Below, piece after piece: positions 6,971-16,672 of a stretch of DNA of 64,000 nucleotides (position 1 is the first letter of the stretch; each line of letters begins with the position of its first letter). Position numbers and translations under genes: made by a program. This stretch comes from Ruminococcus sp. CAG:488 (GTDB taxonomy: Bacteria; Bacillota; Clostridia; Oscillospirales; Acutalibacteraceae): the NCBI GenBank assembly GCA_000434055.1, contig HF999648.1, positions 95,266-159,265 on the forward strand, in the 5' to 3' direction. The notes under the pieces were generated by a model. It worked only from the letters and a program-made list of their open reading frames with translations. It ran no database searches and was not told the origin of the DNA.

Positions 6971-8373
6971 GCCAATGTCACTCCTTTTCCCTTGTACCAA
7001 ACCTCAGTCTGAGTCGTTGAGTCACATACCGTACCTTGGTGAGTAAACGCCGCTATATAACCAACTTCTGCGCCGTATTTTTTCTGCTCCTCCTCAGAAG
7101 ATTGTAGATAGGTGTTGTGGCTGATATACTCTCCTGTTTCCTTGTTGCAATGACATTTCTGATTTTTTAGATCATCTTTACATACGCTGTTCAACGTGAG
7201 TGTGCAAGACGCCGTTCCGGCATTTACCCAATCACGACAGCCGTTTAAAAGATTAACGATTGCCTCCATGTTTGACCTTGTGAGCTGAGAACAAGCGCCC
7301 ATATCAAATGTTCCGGTGATTGTTTTTGGCTTGAACCCGACATAGCGCAAGTTTGTGCATTTAGCAAACATATTAAATCCGCTTGAACCGTTGCTTCGGG
7401 TTATGTCAAGGGGTGTTCCCAAAATATATTTGAGGTTTGAACAGCCGTTGAATGTCCATTCCCAGCCGTTCCTGTACGTGATGTCCTCTCTTTTCTCCCC
7501 GGTTTCAAGGAACGTGAGTTCTTCCAAAGGAGCGTTACAAAACAGGAACGCCATGTTTGATATGTTTTGAGAACCCACAAGCACCATCTTTTTGACATTC
7601 GTACCACTGAGCCAAAAGACTGAGCTTGTATTGCCGCTTGATTTATTAAATCCCGAATTGTCAACCCCTGACACGTTTATTTCGACGTTGCTAATCTTGC
7701 TGCTAAAACGAGTACCCGCGGAATATAATGCATTAGGCGTATCCAAATAAGGCGTAACGACAAGACCGTCGGAGTCAACATAGTCCGAAGCTTCATCGTC
7801 AGCAACCGCATAATTGCCGTAAAGAATTGAGGGCGGTTGCGTAGAGCGTTCAAACAGAAAGCTGATGTGTTTGTTGTTTTCAAGGGCGCTCTTATTCTCG
7901 TCAGTTAAGACAATAAGTGCCCCGACATTTTCAATCAAATTTTCCCAATTGTCAGCTTCATAGTCCTCACCCGTTGCTTCTTTCAGAGCCTTTCCAAGCT
8001 CCGTCCTGTCGGTCTCTCTCTGCTCCGTTTTCGCTTTTTCAATGACGTTTTCGCCGCTGTTGTCAAGGGTCGGATTTAATGTGAATGTGTACGGAATTGA
8101 CTTCCATATGACTTTGTCACCGTCCTTGAGAACAAGCTGTAATTTCAGCGTGCTGTCCGTCAGAACCTCACTCGGAAGGTCGAAGGTATCGTTTGATAAC
8201 GTATAGTTAAAACTGCCCTGTGCGGTCTCACAGACGATATTTTCGCTGTATCCCTGCAACGCAACAGGGAGAAGAAACAACAGTGTCGTTGCGTTCTTCT
8301 CCCCTATAGTGCCGAGACTTGAATATTCGGGAAACAATCCCCTTTTTTCGCTGACTGTAATTCGGTTAATCAT
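6961..8373 (-). CDS. Baseplate/receptor-binding protein (BppU-like N-terminus, LRR-like C-terminus)
   Basis: The 470-residue protein opens with a beta domain of about 110 residues that resembles BppU N-terminal modules (FNYTLSNDTFDLPSEVLTDS then LKLQLVLKDGDKVIWKS). A short coiled coil follows. From about 250 come BspA-type leucine-rich-like repeats (NMAFLFCNAPLEELTF, TFNGCSNLKYILGTPLDIT, MFAKCTNLRYVGFKP). Such repeats mediate adhesion and suit a host-binding role. It is the last large tail gene before lysis. Its start follows TGAGGTGATCACCG and overlaps the DUF1617 stop. Confidence 0.72.
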   Translation of the reverse strand: MINRITVSEKRGLFPEYSSLGTIGEKNATTLLFLLPVALQGYSENIVCETAQGSFNYTLSNDTFDLPSEVLTDSTLKLQLVLKDGDKVIWKSIPYTFTLNPTLDNSGENVIEKAKTEQRETDRTELGKALKEATGEDYEADNWENLIENVGALIVLTDENKSALENNKHISFLFERSTQPPSILYGNYAVADDEASDYVDSDGLVVTPYLDTPNALYSAGTRFSSKISNVEINVSGVDNSGFNKSSGNTSSVFWLSGTNVKKMVLVGSQNISNMAFLFCNAPLEELTFLETGEKREDITYRNGWEWTFNGCSNLKYILGTPLDITRSNGSSGFNMFAKCTNLRYVGFKPKTITGTFDMGACSQLTRSNMEAIVNLLNGCRDWVNAGTASCTLTLNSVCKDDLKNQKCHCNKETGEYISHNTYLQSSEEEQKKYGAEVGYIAAFTHQGTVCDSTTQTEVWYKGKGVTLAWS

Positions 8374-8728
8374 CGGTGATCACCTCAATAAAAGGCTCAA
8401 TATTGATGATATCCTGCGCCGAAAGCTCAAGGTCGCTGATGTCAATCAGCTTGATATCAAGCTCGACCTCTTGGCTCTGCAAGACGTTAATATCAGTCTC
8501 AAAGCTCTTGTACGCCTCATCCTCAAACTCGTAGATATGCTTTTCCTTGTTCAGCGTGCCGTACTTCTCGCAGAGCTTGATACGTTCGCCGTCGTACACA
8601 TTGATTTCGCCGTCAATGGCTTTAATGAGCTTTGCCAGTCTGTAGCTCTGCTTTACGGGCAATGTCTGCCCTGCAAGCCGTGAAAGTGTCTCACGGGCGT
8701 TTAATATTTGCTTAATTGATGTTTTCAT
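8366..8728 (-). CDS. DUF1617-family phage protein
   Basis: ATG 8728 follows AAGGAGGCACAC; the open frame upstream of it is antisense to the tail gene and not used. The 120 residues include ETLSRLAGQTLPVKQSYRLA then KLIKAIDGEINVYDGERIKL, the helical signature of DUF1617 proteins, which occur between tail-tip and baseplate genes in Firmicutes phages. The role is unknown. Confidence 0.78.
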   Translation of the reverse strand: MKTSIKQILNARETLSRLAGQTLPVKQSYRLAKLIKAIDGEINVYDGERIKLCEKYGTLNKEKHIYEFEDEAYKSFETDINVLQSQEVELDIKLIDISDLELSAQDIINIEPFIEVITDD

Positions 8729-8738
8729 GTGTGCCTCC

Positions 8739-11570
8739 TTAGGTGGATATGATCCCAGTATTTGTATCAACATATAATGGCTTTTTGGTGCCTTTTGTGT
8801 CGGAAATAAAATAATCAGTGAGCCGAACGGTGCCGCATAGCCAAACGCCCGAATTTCCTTGTAAACAGAGCTTATCTTGAGAACCAATAACCATACCACA
8901 ATCAGAAAAAAGCAGCATTTGTTCTGCCGAAGATATATTACCGTAATCCCACTCTTGCATACCGACACCAAAAGTGTTACCTTTATGCACAATTCCAAAG
9001 CCCGTATCATCCAACAAAGTAAGACTTGCCGACGTATCGCCTTTTGTTACCGTAAATCCAGAATCATATATCGCCGCTCTATAACCATTTCCGCCATTTG
9101 ATTCCAGCATTACCCCACACGCATCACCAGCAGTTATTGCTTCGTAATACGTTCCTATTAAATCAAGCTTTACACCGATTTGCCCAATCTGTCTCGAATT
9201 GAATGTATGCGAGATTGTCGCATTTGTAATTTTCATACTTGTGATGTCTTCTGTTCCTACTTCCTCATCACGAAATATGCGCACACAGGTTAAATCGTTA
9301 CAAATCACCGCGCCCTCATTTGTCAACTCAAATTTATTCGACTTAATAGAAATCATATTACCCTCAATCGCAATAGCAGATGTAAGCTTATTATTCTTGT
9401 CCTTCTGCACACACATAGATATCTGCGCCTTGACGGATTGATCTATATCTTCCGCCGACGGCGTCCAATCGGTAGCAATGTTGCCTTCTTCAAGCTTAAA
9501 TGAGGAAATGTCAATCCAATATTGTACATCCGCCTCACTCGGTTTTTGCGTACCATCCTTGCAGTTCTCGAAGAACATCCTTATATAGAAATGACTTATT
9601 GTGCCCGTAATTTTGAACGTCAGAACATATTTCTGCCACGATTCTGTGGGCGTCGGTGTAATGCTGCGGCTTGTATCAAGAGTGACCTTTGCATTATCTC
9701 CGGCATAAATAACAGCATATTTCGTGAGCTCATCTACTTGTGCACCGCTCCTTGTTCTGAGCCAAAATGACAAGGTATATGTTGTATTTGGCTTGATTTT
9801 ATCAATTGTGCTTTGACCGAGAATATCGGTTCCAACAAAGCTTACGCCTCTTGTTGTGCTTTCGCCGTCCAACACGGAATCGAAGCCAACAACAGAATAC
9901 TTACCCGAAGGTACATAGGTATCGGAAATTGAAGGGACCATTGGCGCTCTGCTGACCTTATATTTCGTCGGTGTGAACCCTGCGAAACACTCGGAATTCA
10001 GCAGAATATTTCTTGTGCCGATTTTGATATTTTGCTCGACCGATAGCGTAATCTTGTCCGAATGCGCTTCAATGAGTGAGTTACATCGCTCCTCGGTGAT
10101 ATACCCTGCATCCCGAATGTTCTTAATTGACTCTGCCTGTGTTGAAAACTTTTCGGCGGTCTGATTTACAAACGTATTGTATGTGCTGTTCGCCACATAG
10201 TTTTTCTCAACCTCCGTTTTCAGCGCCGTATATTGGCTTGTTGCCGCCGAAGCAGTTGCCGTGATTTTTGCTTCAAGATCATTCTTGGTATCAACTATTT
10301 CGACCTTAATACCGTTTACGGTTTGAGTAAATTCGGAATACTTGTCGTCAGATTCCTTGACAAGTGCCGTGATCCTCTGCTCCTGCTTGTCAACCTTGAT
10401 CATGGTTTTCTTCAGCAACTTATCAGATGCCGACTCTGCCGCCGAATAGTCCGTTGATGTAGCCTGCGGAGCTTCGAGCTTCGACTTTTCTTTTACTCCT
10501 TGGCTGACAGTCATATCGGTACGCATAAAGATTGTTTTGTACTCTTTTTCGTCACCGATCATACCGCCTGTGCGTTCACAAACCTTGAGAGTGAATATAT
10601 CACCGAAATTAAGGAAGCCGATGCCGAACGAATCAAGGTCATAAAGGTAATACTCCGTACCTGTAACGTTATCATAAATACCTTTTGCAAACTGCTTTCG
10701 GTATTCGTCGTTGCTTGAGTCCTCAATAAGCTCGACGTTCGATATTTTAACCGCGGTCTGAGAATCCGAAAGGTTTGACGGATAATAGACATTATCCTCC
10801 TGCGGCTCTCGGGAAAGCACAACGCCCTTGACGGGTCCGTACTTTGTACCGATTGTCACACTGCGGAGGTTGCTCTCGTCAATCACATAGCCGCTCTCGG
10901 TCGGCTTGATTGCATAGAGCTTAGCAGGATTGCCGCCGAGTGAATTCTTAAACGCAAACGTCACGCCCGAAGCCTTTGCGATTTCGTCAAGAATATCACG
11001 GTATGTATAAGCCGCTTCGGTGCTGTCGTTCTCAATGTCAAGATATTTCTCGCTTGTGATCACCTTATCGGCATTTGCCATAAGCGATAAGCTGTCGGCA
11101 TCATAAGGAATTTCGCATTGTTTAAGAATTGCTACGAGAAATTCCTTGAGCGTTATGCCCTGCTTCCAAAGCGAGATATCGTACGGTTGCATGGACGGAT
11201 AGAGCCCGTCATATGCAATTATGCTTGTGAGGTTCTGCGCCGCATCGTATTCGGGCTCTTCGGCGATGCAAAAGCTGCCATATTTAATTTTAATGCTGTC
11301 GCCCTCGGGGTGGGTCAAGGTCAATCCGATTTCGCCGAGAAAATAGCCCTTGCGAGCCTTTTCGGTCTGATTGCCGATAAGCTTGACCTCAAGGCAGCGC
11401 ATGACCGAACGATAAAGCGCACCGTCAAAGTAATAACGCATTTCGTTAATGCTCGTCGGCGCAAGGTCGGCAACAAGAGAGTAGTTGCCGCCACTTTTTT
11501 TAATTATCGCCATAACGACCTCAGCCGTCTTGCCCATTACCTCCATTATTTCCTGTACGGTTTTGCTCAT
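8739..11570 (-). CDS. Tail-tip/minor structural protein (Tal-like) with coiled coil and carbohydrate-binding domain
   Basis: The 943-residue protein has a conserved N-terminal tail-tip hub region of about 380 residues (EFLVAILKQCEIPYDADSL, VVLSREPQEDNVYYP). A long coiled coil (about 390-520, KVDKQEQRITALVKESDDKY) follows, then a jelly-roll carbohydrate-binding-like domain (about 525-690, TTYTLSFWLRT, ATDWTPSAED), then a repetitive beta C-terminus. It caps the tail and contacts the host surface. No peptidase motif was seen. The order tape measure, Dit-like, this gene is canonical. Confidence 0.82.
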   Translation of the reverse strand: MSKTVQEIMEVMGKTAEVVMAIIKKSGGNYSLVADLAPTSINEMRYYFDGALYRSVMRCLEVKLIGNQTEKARKGYFLGEIGLTLTHPEGDSIKIKYGSFCIAEEPEYDAAQNLTSIIAYDGLYPSMQPYDISLWKQGITLKEFLVAILKQCEIPYDADSLSLMANADKVITSEKYLDIENDSTEAAYTYRDILDEIAKASGVTFAFKNSLGGNPAKLYAIKPTESGYVIDESNLRSVTIGTKYGPVKGVVLSREPQEDNVYYPSNLSDSQTAVKISNVELIEDSSNDEYRKQFAKGIYDNVTGTEYYLYDLDSFGIGFLNFGDIFTLKVCERTGGMIGDEKEYKTIFMRTDMTVSQGVKEKSKLEAPQATSTDYSAAESASDKLLKKTMIKVDKQEQRITALVKESDDKYSEFTQTVNGIKVEIVDTKNDLEAKITATASAATSQYTALKTEVEKNYVANSTYNTFVNQTAEKFSTQAESIKNIRDAGYITEERCNSLIEAHSDKITLSVEQNIKIGTRNILLNSECFAGFTPTKYKVSRAPMVPSISDTYVPSGKYSVVGFDSVLDGESTTRGVSFVGTDILGQSTIDKIKPNTTYTLSFWLRTRSGAQVDELTKYAVIYAGDNAKVTLDTSRSITPTPTESWQKYVLTFKITGTISHFYIRMFFENCKDGTQKPSEADVQYWIDISSFKLEEGNIATDWTPSAEDIDQSVKAQISMCVQKDKNNKLTSAIAIEGNMISIKSNKFELTNEGAVICNDLTCVRIFRDEEVGTEDITSMKITNATISHTFNSRQIGQIGVKLDLIGTYYEAITAGDACGVMLESNGGNGYRAAIYDSGFTVTKGDTSASLTLLDDTGFGIVHKGNTFGVGMQEWDYGNISSAEQMLLFSDCGMVIGSQDKLCLQGNSGVWLCGTVRLTDYFISDTKGTKKPLYVDTNTGIIST

Positions 11571-12040
11571 GATTTCGACCTCCTGTTATTGGCAACGATA
11601 CTAAATTGCATTGAGTCAAATGTGCTTTTACATTGGTACGACTGTACGCCGTTGCTCAATGTTCCGAGCGTACCGTATTTATCCCAATGCTTTATCTTGT
11701 TGGTAACATCGCCAAAATAAAAGCTTGCGGTTTCAAAGCGCTTGCGTTCGGTGCAGTACGCTCTGACGGTAGCTTCGGTCTGATTAAGACATTTACACAA
11801 AATGGCACGCTCGTCGGCATTTTGTTTTCCGATTGTCACCTGCAACTTCGGAAATATACCGATAAGCGTACCTTTTGATGAGCCCGTCATACTGCGCCCC
11901 GTATCATCTCCCCACAGCTTATAGTCGCTGAGCGACGCATCTTTAATTGTACTCGGGAAAGCATACCACGTTGCACCGCATTTGATTGCAAAAGGCTGCG
12001 TGCAGTTTTTTATAGTGGTATCTGTATATGTTTTTATCAT
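11567..12040 (-). CDS. Distal-tail-type protein (DUF6711-like)
   Basis: Start ATG 12040 behind GGAGGTG is chosen over the GTG 3 bases upstream. About 157 residues include FAIKCGATWYAFPSTIKDAS and TGSSKGTLIGIFPKL. Its place between tape measure and tail-tip hub matches the distal tail protein, which forms the ring joining tube and tip. The DUF6711 name is from sequence resemblance and is moderately sure. It overlaps both neighbours by a few bases. Confidence 0.7.
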   Translation of the reverse strand: MIKTYTDTTIKNCTQPFAIKCGATWYAFPSTIKDASLSDYKLWGDDTGRSMTGSSKGTLIGIFPKLQVTIGKQNADERAILCKCLNQTEATVRAYCTERKRFETASFYFGDVTNKIKHWDKYGTLGTLSNGVQSYQCKSTFDSMQFSIVANNRRSKS

Positions 12041-14670
12041 CACAAAACACCTCCGTTTGTGGCAAAGGCAAATCGTGAATCGTACTTCTTGTTTGATGAA
12101 TTTACATCCTTGCCGTCAATCGTAATGCGGTTGACAACGTTCATTGATACCCTATCGGCAACCTTGTCAACGAGCATATCCATCCACTCGGTGTTGTTCT
12201 GCAACGGGAGGATAGCCTCCGCTCCGGCTTCACCGGCAATAACCGCCTGACCTCTGCCCGGGTTATTTACAATACCGCCTTTTGCAAGACGGGGAAGATG
12301 AGCGTAAGGAATATTAAATCCCAAAGAGCTGCCGCCATAGGTCGGTACCCAGTTTGGAATTTTAATGCTGAATGAATTCAGCTTTGAAACGATATTGTTT
12401 ATCGTACGCTCGACAATACCGATAACACCGTTCAGAGCGTCTTTCATTCCCTGTTTTATACAGTCAAATTTTCTGCTCCACCATTCTTTTTTGAACACAT
12501 AACCGATATGTGCATTCCAAAAAGCTTTAATTCTTGCCCATGTATCTTTTACGGTGTTCAAAATCAAATCGGAGTTAATTGTTTCACCTGTTTTAAATGC
12601 TTTGATTCCGGAAAGTATAAGGGCTAATCCGAGCGGTAAGCTTACACCAGTCGCGCAAAGCAATACGCCAACGACTATTGCTCCTGCGTTTAGCAAGTAC
12701 ATTTTGACTTTGTCCATGGTGTTTTCAATGGAAGTTTTCATTTTTTCCCAATCAAGAGCTTCGTCGGATTTGATTGCACGAACTCCCTCTATAATCAGAC
12801 CGACACCGAGAGGTATGCCAACACCTGAACAGCAGAGTAATACACCAACAACCATCATCAAGACGCCTGTAATTATATTTTTTACTTTCGTTAATGCGGT
12901 TTCGATATGAGTTTTAATTGCTTCCCAATCAAGTGTTTCTTCCGATCTGATCGCCTTAATCCCTTCAACGATTAAGGCAATGCCAAGAGGCATGCCTACG
13001 CCCGTCGTAAGTAACATTATTCCGAGAACAATAAGAAAGGACTTCAAAATTACTTGCTTGATTTTATCCAGTACGACCTCAATTTTTGCTTTTATACCGT
13101 CCCAATTCAAGGCTATTGCGGTTGCTATCATTGCAACACCTAAAACAATTAAAGCGATTCCCAACGGATATTGCTGAGCAATGCACAGGATAATTCCCAG
13201 CGCCAAAAAAGCAGTACCTGCAATTCCCATTATGGCAGAAATCATTTTTTGCGCTTCTTCGGATAATTGACTCCAATTTCCCAAGGCTTTCGCTTCAAGG
13301 ACTATACCCGCAATAAGGCAGGCAATGCCCATAGGATATTGCCCCAGTGCAAGTAATATCAAGCCTATTGCAATCATCGCCCAACCTGCAATAATCATAA
13401 GTTCGTTAAGGTGTGCCTTGATATTTTCACATATCTGTTCAAACTTTCCGCCGCTGACATCGGGAAGATCAAGCAATGCGGCAGGGCTTTCTGACTCAGT
13501 ATCTGCTGCATTCAGATTATTTGCTGACTGAACATTCTTTTCATCAAACGACGCAAGCTGTAAATTTGCTTCTTTCGTCGCCTTTGCATTTTTCTTTGTA
13601 GCTTCAGTTTGCTTGTTAATCGCCTTTGCATTGTACTGTGCCGCCATATCAACGCCTGTAAGCACCTTGACGAACAGATTTAAGTATGCAAAGGCATATT
13701 TCAGCCAATATACCACCCGTTCTATTACGGGAGCTAAAGCGTTTGCAAATGCACCTTTCATAGCGGTTACGGTATTGTTAAGCTCCTCATTGTCGGAAAG
13801 GACCTGACGAATAGCATTCTTTACGGCATAGAATCCCGCTTGTGCGCCGAAAATTGCAAGCGTATATTTTGCCATGCTTTTTACTGCGCTTTTCATGCTT
13901 GCACCGAGCTTTTTGGCACCGGAATTCGCCGTATCAAAACCGCCTTTTGACGAGCGTTTAAATTTGCCTGCACTGGCTATGAGTGCGTCATGCTGCTTTT
14001 TAAGCTTCTGATATTCCCTGTTTGCGCTCAATGCATCCGAGCCGTCAATGCCTTTCTTCGCTGCCAATTTCGCCGTTTTCTGCTCAATCGTCTGCATTTT
14101 TGCTTTGACCTTTTCAAGTGTCGCTTCGTACTGCTCGGCATTCTTGATTTTCGAAACAAAATCATCACCTGCGACCGTGCCGGAAACATCGGAATTGATT
14201 GATTTAATATCGTCTTTCTGCTGTTTTTCGGCAGCCTTGATCTCTGCTTGTCTTTGTCTTTCAAGCTCCTTTTGCTGCTTTTCGGCAGCTATTTTTTCTT
14301 GTTTGGCTTCATATTCGGAAATAGCCTTGTTGAGATTGTTTTGCTCTGCCACAAGATTTTTTGTTTGTTCCTCCTCCAGCTTGAGAAGGTTAACAACCTG
14401 TTCCTCCGTTTCTGCCTTTGGAAGCAGTTCGTCTGTCTGAGCTTGTATTTTTTCAACCTCTGCGTTGATTTCTTCAAGTTTTTTCTTTGCTTTTGCAAGC
14501 TGAGAATTATTTATAATCTCAATCGGATTTGTTTTTATATTCAGGCTTTCTGCAATGCTTTCAAGATGCTTTTTAGTGCCGTTACACATCTTATCGACAT
14601 CTTCCAAGCCTTTTTCAAAGCCCTTGGTATCGAGTTTCGTTTCAACTCTTATTGAACCGTCCGCCGCCAT
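12040..14670 (-). CDS. Tape measure protein
   Basis: The 876-residue protein has a long N-terminal coiled coil (about 40-250, rich in K, E, Q and A). It continues into a set of about six hydrophobic repeats of roughly 65 residues (about 410-720), each pairing a membrane-like segment with a soluble loop, for example PLGIALIVEGIKAIRSEETL and PLGVGLIIEGVRAIKSDEAL. The C-terminus has YGGSSLGFNIPYAHLPRLAK then GGIVNNPGRGQAVIAGEAG, typical of tape measures. It sets tail length and may insert into the host membrane. The repeats look duplicated; tail length would scale with their number. Confidence 0.92.
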   Translation of the reverse strand: MAADGSIRVETKLDTKGFEKGLEDVDKMCNGTKKHLESIAESLNIKTNPIEIINNSQLAKAKKKLEEINAEVEKIQAQTDELLPKAETEEQVVNLLKLEEEQTKNLVAEQNNLNKAISEYEAKQEKIAAEKQQKELERQRQAEIKAAEKQQKDDIKSINSDVSGTVAGDDFVSKIKNAEQYEATLEKVKAKMQTIEQKTAKLAAKKGIDGSDALSANREYQKLKKQHDALIASAGKFKRSSKGGFDTANSGAKKLGASMKSAVKSMAKYTLAIFGAQAGFYAVKNAIRQVLSDNEELNNTVTAMKGAFANALAPVIERVVYWLKYAFAYLNLFVKVLTGVDMAAQYNAKAINKQTEATKKNAKATKEANLQLASFDEKNVQSANNLNAADTESESPAALLDLPDVSGGKFEQICENIKAHLNELMIIAGWAMIAIGLILLALGQYPMGIACLIAGIVLEAKALGNWSQLSEEAQKMISAIMGIAGTAFLALGIILCIAQQYPLGIALIVLGVAMIATAIALNWDGIKAKIEVVLDKIKQVILKSFLIVLGIMLLTTGVGMPLGIALIVEGIKAIRSEETLDWEAIKTHIETALTKVKNIITGVLMMVVGVLLCCSGVGIPLGVGLIIEGVRAIKSDEALDWEKMKTSIENTMDKVKMYLLNAGAIVVGVLLCATGVSLPLGLALILSGIKAFKTGETINSDLILNTVKDTWARIKAFWNAHIGYVFKKEWWSRKFDCIKQGMKDALNGVIGIVERTINNIVSKLNSFSIKIPNWVPTYGGSSLGFNIPYAHLPRLAKGGIVNNPGRGQAVIAGEAGAEAILPLQNNTEWMDMLVDKVADRVSMNVVNRITIDGKDVNSSNKKYDSRFAFATNGGVL

Positions 14671-15216
14671 TTAACCACCTCCAAACAGAGCGTCAAACTC
14701 ATCAATTTTTTCCTGTTCCTCCGTTGATATTCTCTCCGGAAGCTTCAACCGTTCCTGCGCCTCAGCCATTTTTGACCGCTGTATAGGGTCTTTGATTTCG
14801 TTCAAATCATAATTCCTGATTTCACGCACTCTCGACAGTATGCAATGCTTGTCAAGCCCCTGTACAAGATCGTTAAACTTCCACCAGTGCATATTGACCT
14901 CATCAAGATCAACCCCGTAGCAGCTTTTAAATGAAGCTTCAATAAAGCCCTCGTCCTCGTTTACGTCAAAATCGGGCGGCTCATCTGACTTATTTTCCTG
15001 CTTCTGTCCGCAAGTCAAGAAAAGCGAAGCCTTATCAAGGAACGCCTCACCGTTTTCAAGCGGAACAAAGCCGAACAGCTTATAAATAACCGCTAAAGCT
15101 CTTTCCTGATCAGATATGGTATCATCATTGATGATCTCGTAGCATTCCTTTGCGACACGGTAATCGGTGTTTATCGGATAAATATCACCGTTGATTTCTG
15201 CGTGTGTAGGGTACAC
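14671..15216 (-). CDS. Gp15-family tail assembly protein
   Basis: The 181-residue protein includes DYRVAKECYEIINDDTISDQ, FDVNEDEGFIEASFKSCYGV and DLDEVNMHWWKFNDLVQGL, the hallmark of phage Gp15 proteins found immediately upstream of the tape measure gene. With the preceding gene it probably plays the part of the gpG/gpGT tail chaperone pair. The GTG start follows AGGTGATTTAAC. Confidence 0.88.
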   Translation of the reverse strand: MYPTHAEINGDIYPINTDYRVAKECYEIINDDTISDQERALAVIYKLFGFVPLENGEAFLDKASLFLTCGQKQENKSDEPPDFDVNEDEGFIEASFKSCYGVDLDEVNMHWWKFNDLVQGLDKHCILSRVREIRNYDLNEIKDPIQRSKMAEAQERLKLPERISTEEQEKIDEFDALFGGG

Positions 15217-15217
15217 G

Positions 15218-15697
15218 TTAAATCACCTGCTTGTTCTTTGCGCTCTTATACTTGTCCTCAATTCTCTTAACAATGGCCTCGTCGGAAAGCCTCATCTTCT
15301 CAAGGTGAGATTTTCCGTCAGCCTGCGGACGGTCAAGCTCATCAAACAAATCATCGAACATTTCAAGATAATTGCTGTCGCCGAAAATTTTCTGACAGCC
15401 GCCTTCGCCGAGGAAACCGTCCATCGCCGTGCGCATCTTGCTGTATGCGTTCTTCCATGCGTTCATTCTGTCACGCTGATTTCTGCTCATAAGGTCATTT
15501 TTGCCCTTGCTGTCCTTCTGCTTATCAATGATGATAAGACGGGTTTTCAGGTCATTCTGTATCTTGTTGACGTCGTTAAACGCTTTGTCAAGCTTAAACG
15601 GCAGTTCAAGGTCACCCAACTGAAAAATAATCGTATCTCCGTTGTCATTGACCTGAATTTCATAAAGATCTTTACGCTGAATCCTTAACTGTTCCAT
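15218..15697 (-). CDS. Tail assembly chaperone-like protein (gpG position)
   Basis: The 159-residue protein has an N-terminal beta part (LYEIQVNDNGDTIIFQLGDL) and helical, charged remainder (NDVNKIQNDLKTRLIIIDK). It stands between the major tail protein and Gp15, exactly where the first chaperone gene lies in siphophages. No programmed frameshift site to the next gene was evident; the two genes are simply separated by one base. The start follows AGGAGGATATT. Confidence 0.7.
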   Translation of the reverse strand: MEQLRIQRKDLYEIQVNDNGDTIIFQLGDLELPFKLDKAFNDVNKIQNDLKTRLIIIDKQKDSKGKNDLMSRNQRDRMNAWKNAYSKMRTAMDGFLGEGGCQKIFGDSNYLEMFDDLFDELDRPQADGKSHLEKMRLSDEAIVKRIEDKYKSAKNKQVI

Positions 15698-15743
15698 AAT
15701 ATCCTCCTATAAAAAGAAGAGGGAGCATATAGCCCCCTCCCGA

Positions 15744-16241
15744 TTATGCTGTTGCTCCGACAGTGATAACGCCGCCTGCGACGGTTACATCAACCTCTGT
15801 CGGGTCGCCGTTAAATCCGATTTTATACTTGATTTTAGCGATTTCGCCGCCTGAAAGATCAAAATCGGAAACTGTTACTGTTGCATTGAACTTCTGACCC
15901 TTGCCGGTGCCCGAACCGTCTGTAATGTTCATGTTGTAAATATCAACCAAAACTGCGGTTGTTTCACAATCCGAACCCGTTTTCAATCCTCGTCTTATTC
16001 CGTCGACATAATCAAAAATCGGATCGTCCTTGATTGCAGTCTGTTCGATATCCGAAGAAATCTCATAGCTGTCAACCGAGGTTGTCGCATTGTCCTCGTC
16101 AACGTATGTTTCCGTTGTGGTTTTCGGATTATAGCTTATCGGCAATGACGTTACACCCTTACCGATACGCTTGTAGTCCGGTGATGCCGCCGTGCCGATA
16201 TTAAGCAGCACCGCCGACTTACTGGATTTTACTTTTTCCAT
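15744..16241 (-). CDS. Major tail tube protein
   Basis: ATG 16241 behind AAGGAGTGACTTTA gives 165 residues: MEKVKSSKSAVLLNIGTA, then a beta-rich body with TSLPISYNPKTTTETYVDED, and a C-terminal Ig-like end with GDPTEVDVTVAGGVITV. Tube proteins of siphophages have this length, composition and position (between tail terminator and chaperones). A short hairpin (15708-15745, GGGAG/CTCCC) lies in the gap behind it and may tune expression. Confidence 0.82.
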   Translation of the reverse strand: MEKVKSSKSAVLLNIGTAASPDYKRIGKGVTSLPISYNPKTTTETYVDEDNATTSVDSYEISSDIEQTAIKDDPIFDYVDGIRRGLKTGSDCETTAVLVDIYNMNITDGSGTGKGQKFNATVTVSDFDLSGGEIAKIKYKIGFNGDPTEVDVTVAGGVITVGATA

Positions 16242-16246
16242 TAAAG

Positions 16247-16672
16247 TCACTCCTTATCATAAATTAAGCGGCACTGTATTTGATAGCGGGAATTTTTCAA
16301 ATCACCCGATATATCAAACAGGTAGCCGCTTGAAATTGCTTCAATTTTCAAGGGCGTCAAGCCCTCTCTTAATTCAGGGAGATTGTCGGTCTCCGTGCAT
16401 TTTTCCAACCATTCCTCAAAGTCCTCAAAAAATCCGCTGTTGTCAATGTTGTTGCGAACCTCATCGCTGTAGCTGAGACGTGCCGCAAAGGTGAACATAA
16501 ACTGCCTTTCCGACGAACCGTCGAGATATTTTTTGCGAATCGTTTCCGACGGCACTTCTTCGACCGAGTATGTGTCGGGGTCAGCCGGGAGGAAATCAAC
16601 ATTGACACGTGCCAGCTCGTTTAAGAACGGGCAACTCATAATAAACCTTGTTACGCTTTCGATTATTGTCAT
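16247..16672 (-). CDS. Tail terminator/completion protein-like
   Basis: The 141-residue alpha/beta protein (TIIESVTRFIMSCPFLNELA, FTFAARLSYSDEVRNNIDNS) has the size and position of the protein that caps the tail tube, between the gp10-like minor capsid gene and the tube gene. It overlaps the upstream stop by 4 bases and is followed by the tube gene. Name by synteny and general resemblance to minor capsid/TtC proteins of A118-like phages. Confidence 0.65.
   Translation of the reverse strand: MTIIESVTRFIMSCPFLNELARVNVDFLPADPDTYSVEEVPSETIRKKYLDGSSERQFMFTFAARLSYSDEVRNNIDNSGFFEDFEEWLEKCTETDNLPELREGLTPLKIEAISSGYLFDISGDLKNSRYQIQCRLIYDKE

Noticed and set aside
8366..9010. Longer 214-residue version of the DUF1617 protein
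   Set aside because: The extra N-terminus is antisense/out of frame within the tail-tip gene; a strong AAGGAGG site precedes the internal ATG at 8728.
8877..11878. Plus-strand frames within the tail-tip and distal-tail genes
   Set aside because: They are opposite-strand shadows of continuous conserved tail genes; codon use is that of the antisense strand.
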